Source: Planctomycetota bacterium
Lineage (GTDB): Bacteria > Planctomycetota > UBA1135 > GCA-002686595
Reading direction: 5' to 3'
Assembly (NCBI GenBank): GCA_011524785.1
Contig: WTJQ01000296.1
Span: 1-10,995, forward strand
DNA: 10,995 nucleotides
Position numbers and translations under genes: made by a program. The notes below the pieces were generated by a model. It did not search any database. It saw only the letters and a list, made by a program, of their open reading frames with translations, and was not told the DNA's origin. Each line of letters starts with the position of its first letter. The stretch's first letter is position 1. Positions 1 through 6,387 of this stretch are shown here, in pieces.

Positions 1-546
1 CCGGGCGACTGGAACCAGGCGCTCATGGAGCTGGGGGCCACGGTCTGCACGCCGAGGAACCCGAGCTGCGAGAGCTGTCCCGTCCGTGTCCGTTGCAGCG
101 CCCTGGGCGCGGGCCGCGCCGCGGACCTGCCGCTGCCGCGTGCCCGCCGCGAGGTGATCGAGGTCGAGGTGGAGCTGGCGCTCGCTCAGGAGGGGCTGCG
201 CGTCCTGCTCCTGCAGCGCCCAGCCGAGGCGCGGATGGGAGGCCTGTGGGAGCTCCCGACCCGCGAGGTCACGTGGAGCGGCGGCTCCGCGCCCGGCATC
301 CACGCGAACGCCTGGCCGGGAGCACTCACGGAGAGCGGCGAGGAGCTCGTTGGGGGGCTGCGCCACTCCGTGACCCACCATCGGATCCGGGGCCGCGTCC
401 TCGAGGCCAGGCTCGACGGGGCCCTCCCAGCCAATGGACGCTGGGTGACCCTGGAGGAGGCGGAGGAACTCGGGACCACGGCGCTGACGGCCAAGGCGCT
501 TTCGAAGTCGCGCGCTGCGATCGCTAGGCTGCGACGGAGCCGATGA
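1..546 (+). CDS. mutY: A/G-specific adenine glycosylase MutY, C-terminal part (5' end outside window)
   Basis: Base-excision repair glycosylase that removes adenine mispaired with 8-oxoguanine. The reading frame is open from base 1, so only the last 181 residues are present; full MutY is usually about 350 residues, and the catalytic helix-hairpin-helix part lies upstream. The fragment begins with DWNQALMELGATVCTP, the typical MutY lead-in to the iron-sulfur loop. Four cysteines follow at fragment residues 16, 23, 26 and 32 with the C-x6-C-x2-C-x5-C spacing of the MutY/Nth [4Fe-4S] cluster. A NUDIX-like 8-oxoG recognition domain follows, with LLLQRP and GGLWELP near residues 62-80 and the HSVTHHRI loop at about 122-129. 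That loop is the place of the F-S/T-H recognition loop, with Val instead of Phe. The ATG at 25 lies inside the conserved core and is not a real start. The stop overlaps the next gene's ATG by 4 bases (ATGA), suggesting translational coupling. Confidence 0.95.
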   Translation, partial: PGDWNQALMELGATVCTPRNPSCESCPVRVRCSALGAGRAADLPLPRARREVIEVEVELALAQEGLRVLLLQRPAEARMGGLWELPTREVTWSGGSAPGIHANAWPGALTESGEELVGGLRHSVTHHRIRGRVLEARLDGALPANGRWVTLEEAEELGTTALTAKALSKSRAAIARLRRSR

Positions 547-1466
547 CCTCCTCCCCCGAACCCCACCAGGCGAGCGGCCTCGTCGCCCGCGGCGTGACCC
601 TCGTCGTGCCGGCCTACAACGAGGAGGACGGCATCGAGGGCGTCGTGCGCCGCCTCTCGTCCCTCGACCTCGGGGTCCCGCTCGAGCTGCTGGTCGTCGA
701 GGACGGCTCCACCGACCGCACGCGGGAGCGCCTCGCGGCGCTCGAGACCGAGGTCCCCTGCCTGCGGGTCATCGAGCACGGGCACAACCGGGGGTACGGC
801 GCGGCCCTCAAGACGGGCTTCCAGGCGGCCAGCCACGAGGTCGTGGTGATCACCGATGCGGACGGGACCTATCCGGAGGATCGCATCGGCGAGCTCCTCG
901 AGCGGGTCGACGCCGGAGCCGAGATGGCCGTCGGGGCTCGCATCGGTGCCAACGTGCACATCCCGCTCATCCGTCGTCCGGCCAAGTGGGCCCTCCGACG
1001 GCTGGCCAGCTACCTGGCGGGGATCCGCATCCCCGATCTCAACTCCGGGCTGCGGGCGTTCCGCCGCGAGCTGGTGCTGAAGTACCTCGGGATCCTGCCC
1101 GACGGCTTCAGCTTCACGACGACCATCACGCTGGCCTCCCTGACCAACCGGCACCGGGTCGAGTACGTCACGATCGACTACGCGCCGCGCTCCGGCCGCT
1201 CGAAGATCAAGCCGATCCGGGACACGCTGGGGTTCACCGCGCTGATCCTGCGCACGGTCCTCTACTTCAACCCGCTCAAGGTCTTCTTCCCCGTGTTCGG
1301 GATGCTGCTCGTCCTCCTGGGGGGCAGCCTCTACGTGGACATCGCCATGACCGAGGGCGGCCCGAACCTGTCCGACAAGACGGTCATCGTCTTCCTCGCC
1401 GCCGTCCAGGTGCTGACCCTCGGGCTGGTCGCGGACCTGATCGACAAGAAGTCGCGGCTGCGCTGA
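543..1466 (+). CDS. Family 2 glycosyltransferase, polyprenyl-phosphate sugar synthase-like, membrane anchored
   Basis: A 307-residue GT-A fold glycosyltransferase resembling dolichol-phosphate mannose synthase and bacterial GtrB-type enzymes, which move a sugar from a nucleotide donor to polyprenyl phosphate at the inner face of the membrane. The N-terminus shows VVPAYNEEDGIEGVV and VVEDGSTDRT, then HNRGYGAALKTGF. The metal-binding DxD motif appears as DADG at residues 105-108, followed by YPEDRI and NSGLRAFRREL. Two hydrophobic segments at about residues 245-270 and 277-300 are predicted C-terminal membrane helices, as in GtrB. The ATG at 543 overlaps the mutY stop, with GGAG at 536-539 just upstream. 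Family assignment is firm; donor and acceptor are unknown. Coupling to a DNA repair gene probably reflects compact packing. The membrane protein at 4273 and the flippase at 6384 may use related lipid-linked substrates. Confidence 0.9.
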   Translation: MTSSPEPHQASGLVARGVTLVVPAYNEEDGIEGVVRRLSSLDLGVPLELLVVEDGSTDRTRERLAALETEVPCLRVIEHGHNRGYGAALKTGFQAASHEVVVITDADGTYPEDRIGELLERVDAGAEMAVGARIGANVHIPLIRRPAKWALRRLASYLAGIRIPDLNSGLRAFRRELVLKYLGILPDGFSFTTTITLASLTNRHRVEYVTIDYAPRSGRSKIKPIRDTLGFTALILRTVLYFNPLKVFFPVFGMLLVLLGGSLYVDIAMTEGGPNLSDKTVIVFLAAVQVLTLGLVADLIDKKSRLR

Positions 1467-1507
1467 GCGAGGCCGGGCTCACCGGGGACCTGGGCGAAGC
1501 GGCGCTC

Positions 1508-1924
1508 TCAGGCCGCGCAGGCGAACCGCACCACGCGACGCATGAAGCGGGTGAGGTCCGAGGCGTCGGGGCTCGAGGTCAGCCGGGCCCGGAGTGCTGG
1601 AGCCTCGACCCGGCCGTCCGCGGTCGTGCCGAAGGCGGCGGCCTGGCGTGCCTGGCCGTCGAGGGCGACCTGGAGGTGGTCGTCCTCCCAGCGCAGCTCG
1701 AGGACATGACCCTGCCCCGCCTCGGTCAGCTCGTAGCGGACCCCCGACTCGACGGGGGCGTCCTTGGAGAGGCAGCCGGCGATCCGCAGCGTGCGCCCGG
1801 CCGCGACGCCAACGCGCTCGGACTGGAGGTTCAGGTCCCGCAGGCGCCGCAGCAGGCTGCGGCCGAAGGACGTGGAGGGGCGAGCGGGATCCGCGGCGGG
1901 CGCGGGCTTGGGGGGCTGGTCCAT
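1508..1924 (-). CDS. Conserved-looking hypothetical protein, 138 residues
   Basis: I do not recognise this protein. It starts at ATG 1924 and ends with TGA at 1508-1510. The first 17 residues are rich in Pro and Ala and probably flexible. A basic segment follows (GRSLLRRLRDL, about residues 21-31), then a stretch alternating charged and hydrophobic residues that reads like beta strands (VRYELTEAGQGHVLELRWEDDHLQVAL, residues about 62-88). The C-terminus is LTRFMRRVVRFACAA. There is no signal peptide or membrane helix. The coding case rests on GC-rich third positions in this frame and on its filling the gap between the glycosyltransferase, which converges on it, and the HEAT/VWA gene, which diverges from it. 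The upstream region has no clear ribosome site. It is probably cytosolic; function unknown. Confidence 0.6.
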   Translation of the reverse strand: MDQPPKPAPAADPARPSTSFGRSLLRRLRDLNLQSERVGVAAGRTLRIAGCLSKDAPVESGVRYELTEAGQGHVLELRWEDDHLQVALDGQARQAAAFGTTADGRVEAPALRARLTSSPDASDLTRFMRRVVRFACAA

Positions 1925-2011
1925 GGCAGGGGGGGCACGAGGTCCACTCCCTGGATCGACGCCCCCAAGCCGTTGAGTTGAGCCTCGGCCGTGCAGGGCG
2001 GTCGCAGGGGC

Positions 2012-2035
2012 CCGCGAGCGGGACTAGGCTCGCGG
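2012..2035 (+). promoter_or_regulatory. Hairpin abutting the start codon of the HEAT/VWA gene
   Basis: An 8-base perfect inverted repeat, CCGCGAGC (2012-2019) and GCTCGCGG (2028-2035), encloses an 8-base loop (GGGACTAG) and ends one base before the ATG at 2037. In RNA this would be a very stable GC stem over the position where a Shine-Dalgarno site should be, and no such site is visible. A competing shorter palindrome, CCCGC/GCGGG at 2011-2022, overlaps the left arm. It could limit translation initiation, be a DNA operator, or be irrelevant if the transcript starts at or near the ATG. The repeat is directly visible; any role is inference. Confidence 0.4.
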
Positions 2036-2036
2036 T

Positions 2037-4217
2037 ATGGCCCTGCTCCCGATGTTCCTGACGCTCCTGCCCCTGTCTGCTCCCGGGGCGCTCGCTCCTC
2101 AGGACCTGGAGGCCGACCTGGCGACCCTGCGGCGGCAGCGCGACGACGCGGAGGCCGAGGTCGTCGTGCGGATCGCGGACGCGGGGACACGGACGGCGGC
2201 CGAGGGGCTGGTCGAGCTCTACGAGGGCATGGCGAGCGTCTGGATGCGGCGGGAGATCCTGCGCGCGCTGCCCCGCTTCGATGGCAAGGCCGACGCCGAG
2301 CAGGTGGCCTTCGATCACCTGTTCACCGTGGGCCGGACCACCGAGGACCCGATCCTGAGGGAGGCCGCTCTGACTGGCCTCGCGGACGCCCCGCGGCTCG
2401 GACGGGGCTACCTCGCGCGCATCGTCGAGAGTCCGTCCGCGGACGGGGTGCGCGTGCGGGCCATGGAGCTGCACGTGCTCGGCGCGGCCGCCACCGACGC
2501 GGCGTGGTACGGCGAGCAGTTCGAGCCCCAGCGCCGCGTCGACGCCCAGCCGGAGAAGCGGACGCGGCGTCGAAGGAAGGCCGCAGAGGAGGAGGACGCT
2601 CCGCCCGAGGAGATCGTGCACGTCCTCCCGGCGGTGCGCGCGCTCGCCTTCCCGCCGATCGCGCGCCAGTTCGACGACGCTCGCCTGCTGGAGATGGTGC
2701 GCTCCGAGCGGATGGCCCTCGTGCGCAGTGCCCTCCTGCGCGAGCTGGAGCAGCGCGGCCCGAAGGAGCTGGCCGAGCTCGCGCGCACGGCCGTCGAGGA
2801 CCTGACCCTGCGTGGGGACCTCCGCGCGGAGGCCGCGGGGATCCTCGCCCGGGCCGAGGGACCCGAGGTCGCGGACCTCTTCATCGAGCTGGCGCGCAAG
2901 CAGGAGGTCACCCCCGAGGTCCTGCGCGCGCGGATGGCGGAGCTCCTGGCGGGCATGGCCGACGAGGGCGTGCGCAAGGCCACCGCGCGGCTGCTCGGGA
3001 AGGGCAAGCCCCACGAGAAGCGCTTCGCCCTGCTCTGCACGCGCGGCAACCCCGACGAGAAGACCCTCAAGAAGGTGGCGCGTGGGCTCAAGGACAAGGA
3101 CCCCCTCGTCCAGCGCCTCACCGTGCAGCTCCTCGGGGAGGGACGCTACGAGCCGGCGCGGAAGGACCTCGCCAAGCTGCTCGACAAGGCCGACGACGAG
3201 CTGCTGCTGGCCGAGGTGCTGCGGGCGCTTGGCCGCATCGACGGCGGGGGTGACGCCTGGGGTGAGAGCCTCCTCGTGGCTGCCGGTTCGGAGGCGCGCG
3301 CCCTGCGGAACGCTGCCCTCACCGAGCTGGGCCGGTCGGGTCACGGAGGCTCCGCGCAGGGCTTCGGCGCCCTGGTGGCTGGCCTGGCCCACGCGGACTG
3401 GTCCACGCGCCTTGCGGCGGCACGGGCCCTCGAGACCCTGCGCGAGCCTCGCGTCGTGGCGCCGCTCGTCGAGCGCATGCAGCAGGAGACCGGGCGTCCG
3501 GCGCTCGAGCTGGGGGCGATCCTCTTCCGACTCACGGGACAGCCCTTCCGCGGGCGCGCGAGCGCCTGGAAGGCATGGCTCGACGACACGGGCTCCAAGG
3601 TCGTGCTCCTCGAGCCCGGTCAGCTCCGACGGCTGCAGGAGGAGGAGGAGACGCGCCGCCTGAAGGAGGTCTCCAAGGCCGCCTTCTTCGGCATCCGAGT
3701 CGAGTCGCACCGGGTGGTGTTCGTGCTCGACATCTCCGGCTCCATGCTCGAGGAGCTGCGCGCGCGCTACGTGGGCGAGAAGGGCGACTACCGCATCGAC
3801 CGGGCCAAGAAGGAGCTGCGGCAGGTCGTCGAGAACCTGGACGAGGGGGCGCTCTTCAACGTCATCGCCTTCAACTCGGCCGTGATGCCGTGGCAGGAGA
3901 CCGTTTCGGCCTCCAGCGGCGCCACGCGGGCCGAGTGCGACGCGTGGATCGAGAAGCTCGGAGCGCTCGGGGGCACCAACCTCTTCGACTCCCTGCGCGC
4001 GGCCTTCGACGATCCGGACGTCGACACGATCGTCGTGCTCTCCGACGGCGAGCCGTCCGTGGGGGAGCTGACCGAGCCCAGCGCCATCCGGGACGAGGTC
4101 CAGCGCTGGAACCGTGACCGGGGCATCGTCATCCACACGGTGGCGATGGGGGGCAGCTTCAAGATCCTGGAGTGGCTGGCCGAGGACTCCGGCGGACTCC
4201 ACGTCCGCCACGACTGA
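2037..4217 (+). CDS. Secreted or periplasmic HEAT-repeat protein with C-terminal von Willebrand factor A domain
   Basis: A 726-residue protein. Residues 1-20 form a hydrophobic export signal ending ALA before PQ, although it lacks the usual basic n-region. Residues about 30-490 are helical repeats resembling HEAT repeats, for example around DEGVRKATARLL and STRLAAARALETL. They are interrupted near residues 171-190 by a linker switching from basic (KRTRRRRK) to acidic (EEED). Residues 499-517 carry LTGQPFRGRASAWKAWLDD, a segment I associate with planctomycete HEAT/VWA proteins. The VWA domain from about residue 558 has a complete metal-ion site: DISGS at 565-569, Thr647 in GGTN, and Asp670 in LSDGEP. 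It therefore probably binds a protein partner through a divalent metal. The ATG at 2037 is chosen because the signal peptide begins there; no clear ribosome site precedes it. A membrane protein gene follows on the same strand after 55 bases. Partner and process are unknown. Confidence 0.85.
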   Translation: MALLPMFLTLLPLSAPGALAPQDLEADLATLRRQRDDAEAEVVVRIADAGTRTAAEGLVELYEGMASVWMRREILRALPRFDGKADAEQVAFDHLFTVGRTTEDPILREAALTGLADAPRLGRGYLARIVESPSADGVRVRAMELHVLGAAATDAAWYGEQFEPQRRVDAQPEKRTRRRRKAAEEEDAPPEEIVHVLPAVRALAFPPIARQFDDARLLEMVRSERMALVRSALLRELEQRGPKELAELARTAVEDLTLRGDLRAEAAGILARAEGPEVADLFIELARKQEVTPEVLRARMAELLAGMADEGVRKATARLLGKGKPHEKRFALLCTRGNPDEKTLKKVARGLKDKDPLVQRLTVQLLGEGRYEPARKDLAKLLDKADDELLLAEVLRALGRIDGGGDAWGESLLVAAGSEARALRNAALTELGRSGHGGSAQGFGALVAGLAHADWSTRLAAARALETLREPRVVAPLVERMQQETGRPALELGAILFRLTGQPFRGRASAWKAWLDDTGSKVVLLEPGQLRRLQEEEETRRLKEVSKAAFFGIRVESHRVVFVLDISGSMLEELRARYVGEKGDYRIDRAKKELRQVVENLDEGALFNVIAFNSAVMPWQETVSASSGATRAECDAWIEKLGALGGTNLFDSLRAAFDDPDVDTIVVLSDGEPSVGELTEPSAIRDEVQRWNRDRGIVIHTVAMGGSFKILEWLAEDSGGLHVRHD

Positions 4218-4272
4218 GGACCCGAGAGGCCGCGCGCTTCTCCCGGGCCTCGCCCGTCGCCAGACTCGTTCC

Positions 4273-5256
4273 GTGCCCCGCGCCCTCCGCATCGTCCTGT
4301 CCCTGGCGCTGGCCAGCGGACTGCTGGCTGCGGTGATCCTGGGCACGGGCCTCTCCTGGCCGGACCTCGAGGGCTCCTTCCGCGCCCTCGGCTGGCGCCT
4401 CTGGGGCGCCTCGTTGGCAGTGCAGGGGACGCTCTACGTGCTCCGGGCCCTGCGCCTGCGGGCGCTGCTCCGTGCAGGGGAGAGGGCCCCGAGCCTCCCG
4501 TCCCTGACGGCCGTGAGCGCCAGCCACACGACGCTGGCGTACTTCCTGCCCGCGCGGCTGGGGGAGGCGGCCCTGCCGGTCCTCCTCGCGCGCTCGGCCG
4601 GCACGGGCGCCTCGGCCGGGACCGCCGCCCTGCTGCTCGTCCGTCTCCTCGATCTCGTCTGTCTCTCCGTGCTCATGGCAGCGGCCTGCCTGAGCCTCGG
4701 CGCGGGCGAGCTCGCGGTCCGCCTGCCCTGGCTCACGGCGGTCGGCAGCGCGCTGCTCCTCCCGGCGCTCCTCTTCGGCGCGCTCCTGCTCCGCTCGAGC
4801 ACGCTGGTCGAGCTGGGCACGGGCCTCCTCTCACGCACTGGCATCGGGCGCCTCGCCCTCGGGGAGCGGCTCCTCGCCTTCCTCCCGCGCGTGGCGGCGG
4901 ACGTGGCGTCCGTCGATCGGCGCGCGCTCGCGGTCGCGGCGCTCTGGTCCGCGCCCCTGTGGTTCGGGGTCTTCGCCTTCTGGGGTCTCGTCGCGGTGGG
5001 CACCGGGCTCGAGCAGCTCGGCTGGGCGGAGGCGACGTTCGGGGCCTCGCTCACGGTGCTGTCGACCCTGCTGCCCCTGAACCTGTTCGGGGGCCTCGGC
5101 TTCCAGGACGCCGGCTTCGCGCTGGGGTTCGGCCTCCTCGGGGTCCCGCCGGAGGCGGCCGCTGCGAGCGCGCTCGCGACCCACGCGGTCTACGCCCTCA
5201 ACCTGGCCCTGTTCGGGCTGCTGGGCCAGGCCTGGCTCTCAGCGCGTCGACGCTGA
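4273..5256 (+). CDS. Flippase-like integral membrane protein (lysylphosphatidylglycerol synthase transmembrane family)
   Basis: A 327-residue polytopic inner-membrane protein with several hydrophobic helices. It belongs to the family (PF03706, AglD/YbhN-like) that corresponds to the membrane part of MprF and often sits near glycosyltransferases. Family marks include the Arg-rich RALRLRALL after the second helix, LPARLGEA (residues 92-99, with the conserved R-x-G-E), LVRLLDL, and GGLGFQD (273-279) leading into GLLGVPPEAAAASALATHAVYALNLA. It lacks the soluble aminoacyl-transferase domain of full MprF. The GTG at 4273 is chosen because the hydrophobic N-terminus follows at once and the frame upstream only reads through the HEAT/VWA gene; no ribosome site is evident. 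Its last 18 bases overlap the end of the opposing SGNH gene. It may move or bind a lipid or lipid-linked sugar, but its substrate cannot be read from sequence. Confidence 0.85.
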   Translation: MPRALRIVLSLALASGLLAAVILGTGLSWPDLEGSFRALGWRLWGASLAVQGTLYVLRALRLRALLRAGERAPSLPSLTAVSASHTTLAYFLPARLGEAALPVLLARSAGTGASAGTAALLLVRLLDLVCLSVLMAAACLSLGAGELAVRLPWLTAVGSALLLPALLFGALLLRSSTLVELGTGLLSRTGIGRLALGERLLAFLPRVAADVASVDRRALAVAALWSAPLWFGVFAFWGLVAVGTGLEQLGWAEATFGASLTVLSTLLPLNLFGGLGFQDAGFALGFGLLGVPPEAAAASALATHAVYALNLALFGLLGQAWLSARRR

Positions 5257-6387
5257 GGAGTCGCCGGAGCTGGCCTCGAGCTCACGCACGGCTTGCGCGA
5301 TGCGCGCTCCCACGACCGCGGCGCCCTGCGGCGTGAGGTGCAGGTCGTCGTAGAAGTGCTCGAAGTCCATGGGCACGGCGTCCATCAGGTCGAGCGTCTC
5401 GGCGCCGACCTCCCGCGCGACCCGGAACTGCACCTCGTTGGCACGGCGCAGCAGCTCGTGAGCCACGCGATGCGTGTAGTAGGTGTCGACCGGGCCCTCG
5501 AAGGGGCGCCCACGCCCGAAGCTCCAGAGCAGCTGCTCCTCCTCCGGCGTGAAGGCCCGCTCGAGCCAGGGCTGCCCCACCACCAGCACCCGGGCCCCGT
5601 GCGCGCGCGCCTGCGTCACCAGGCGCCGGAACTCCTCCTCGAGGTGGCGCAGCATCGCCTCGGCCTCGGGCAGCTCGTCGATCAGCGTCGTGGCCGCGGC
5701 CCGCATGCGGCGGTTGCGACCGACCGTGCCGCCGACGCCGGAGCGACGCTCGACGGGGCGCAGCAGGCGCCGCGCGGCACGCACGGCGAGGCGCCGCAGG
5801 GCCAGGGTTCCTGGAGTCCACCCGAACGCCTCGTCCGGTCCGACCGGGAACAGGTCCAGCTCGGGGACCTCCTGGGCTCGGCACGCGGGCGGTGCGCCCT
5901 GCTCCATCCAGGCCACCACGTCGCTGGCCCCTGCGTAGGTGATGAGCAGGTCGAGGCTGCGGTACCGCGGGAGGATGCCCCCGAGCATGCGCGCCAGGGA
6001 GGCACAGGTCAGGAGCGAGCGGGCGACGCTGCCCACGTGGATCGCGCGCCCGCCGAGGGGCCCGGGCTCCGTCTGGAGGTCGCGCTCGAGGGCGCGCGGC
6101 CAGGTGTCCTCCTGGTCGAGCATGTAGCACTCGGCCGCGCTGCCGCCGATCACGAGGGCACGCCAGAGCTGCTCACCCTTCGGCAGGGCGCCGCCCCGCT
6201 CGCCCTCCGCGTTCACCTCGATGCGAACGGTGGAGGGGAGGCCCGGCAGTTCCGCGCGATCCAGGGCGTGCTCCGAGCGGGCGTGGGGAGTCAGCGCGTA
6301 GCGACCCGAGCGCCGCGCCACGAGCCGCGCTGCGACCTCGAGGAGAGCCCCCGCGGCGAGGGCGATGAGGAGCCAGAGGGCGATCAC
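5239..6387 (-). CDS. Membrane-anchored SGNH/GDSL-fold protein, putative glycan acyl hydrolase or transferase
   Basis: A 382-residue protein beginning at GTG 6387, preceded by a strong GGAGGT site 5 bases upstream; the GTGA overlaps the flippase stop. A hydrophobic N-terminal anchor (residues 2-22) suggests a catalytic domain outside the cytoplasm. SGNH blocks: GGSAAECYMLDQEDTWP with Ser83 as candidate nucleophile (block I), VGSVA near 118-122 (block II Gly), YAGASD at 151-156 (block III, with Ser155 where Asn is usual), and FYDDLHLTPQG with Asp347 and His350 (block V D-x-x-H). The GGS...E...L.DxxTWP pattern is familiar from SGNH proteins in polysaccharide gene clusters. Last gene of a three-gene operon after the flippase, so it plausibly modifies the exported glycan, for example by removing or transferring acetyl groups. 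The exact reaction is inference. Confidence 0.8.
   Translation of the reverse strand: MIALWLLIALAAGALLEVAARLVARRSGRYALTPHARSEHALDRAELPGLPSTVRIEVNAEGERGGALPKGEQLWRALVIGGSAAECYMLDQEDTWPRALERDLQTEPGPLGGRAIHVGSVARSLLTCASLARMLGGILPRYRSLDLLITYAGASDVVAWMEQGAPPACRAQEVPELDLFPVGPDEAFGWTPGTLALRRLAVRAARRLLRPVERRSGVGGTVGRNRRMRAAATTLIDELPEAEAMLRHLEEEFRRLVTQARAHGARVLVVGQPWLERAFTPEEEQLLWSFGRGRPFEGPVDTYYTHRVAHELLRRANEVQFRVAREVGAETLDLMDAVPMDFEHFYDDLHLTPQGAAVVGARIAQAVRELEASSGDSSASTR

Noticed and set aside
1499..1516. GCGGC/GCCGC hairpin near the convergent ends of the glycosyltransferase and the 138-residue gene
   Set aside because: Five-base stem with no T-tract, partly inside coding sequence; too weak to call a terminator.
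4226..4251. GAGGCC ... GGCCTC inverted repeat between the VWA and membrane protein genes as a terminator
   Set aside because: Only 6 bases of pairing with a 14-base loop and no T-tract; expected often by chance at this GC content.
1479..4346. A 955-codon open frame on the minus strand, antisense to the HEAT/VWA gene
   Set aside because: Translation is low-complexity (R, P, G, L, H-rich) with no domain. It arises because GC-rich third positions suppress stops on the opposite strand, and the plus-strand frame encodes clear VWA motifs.
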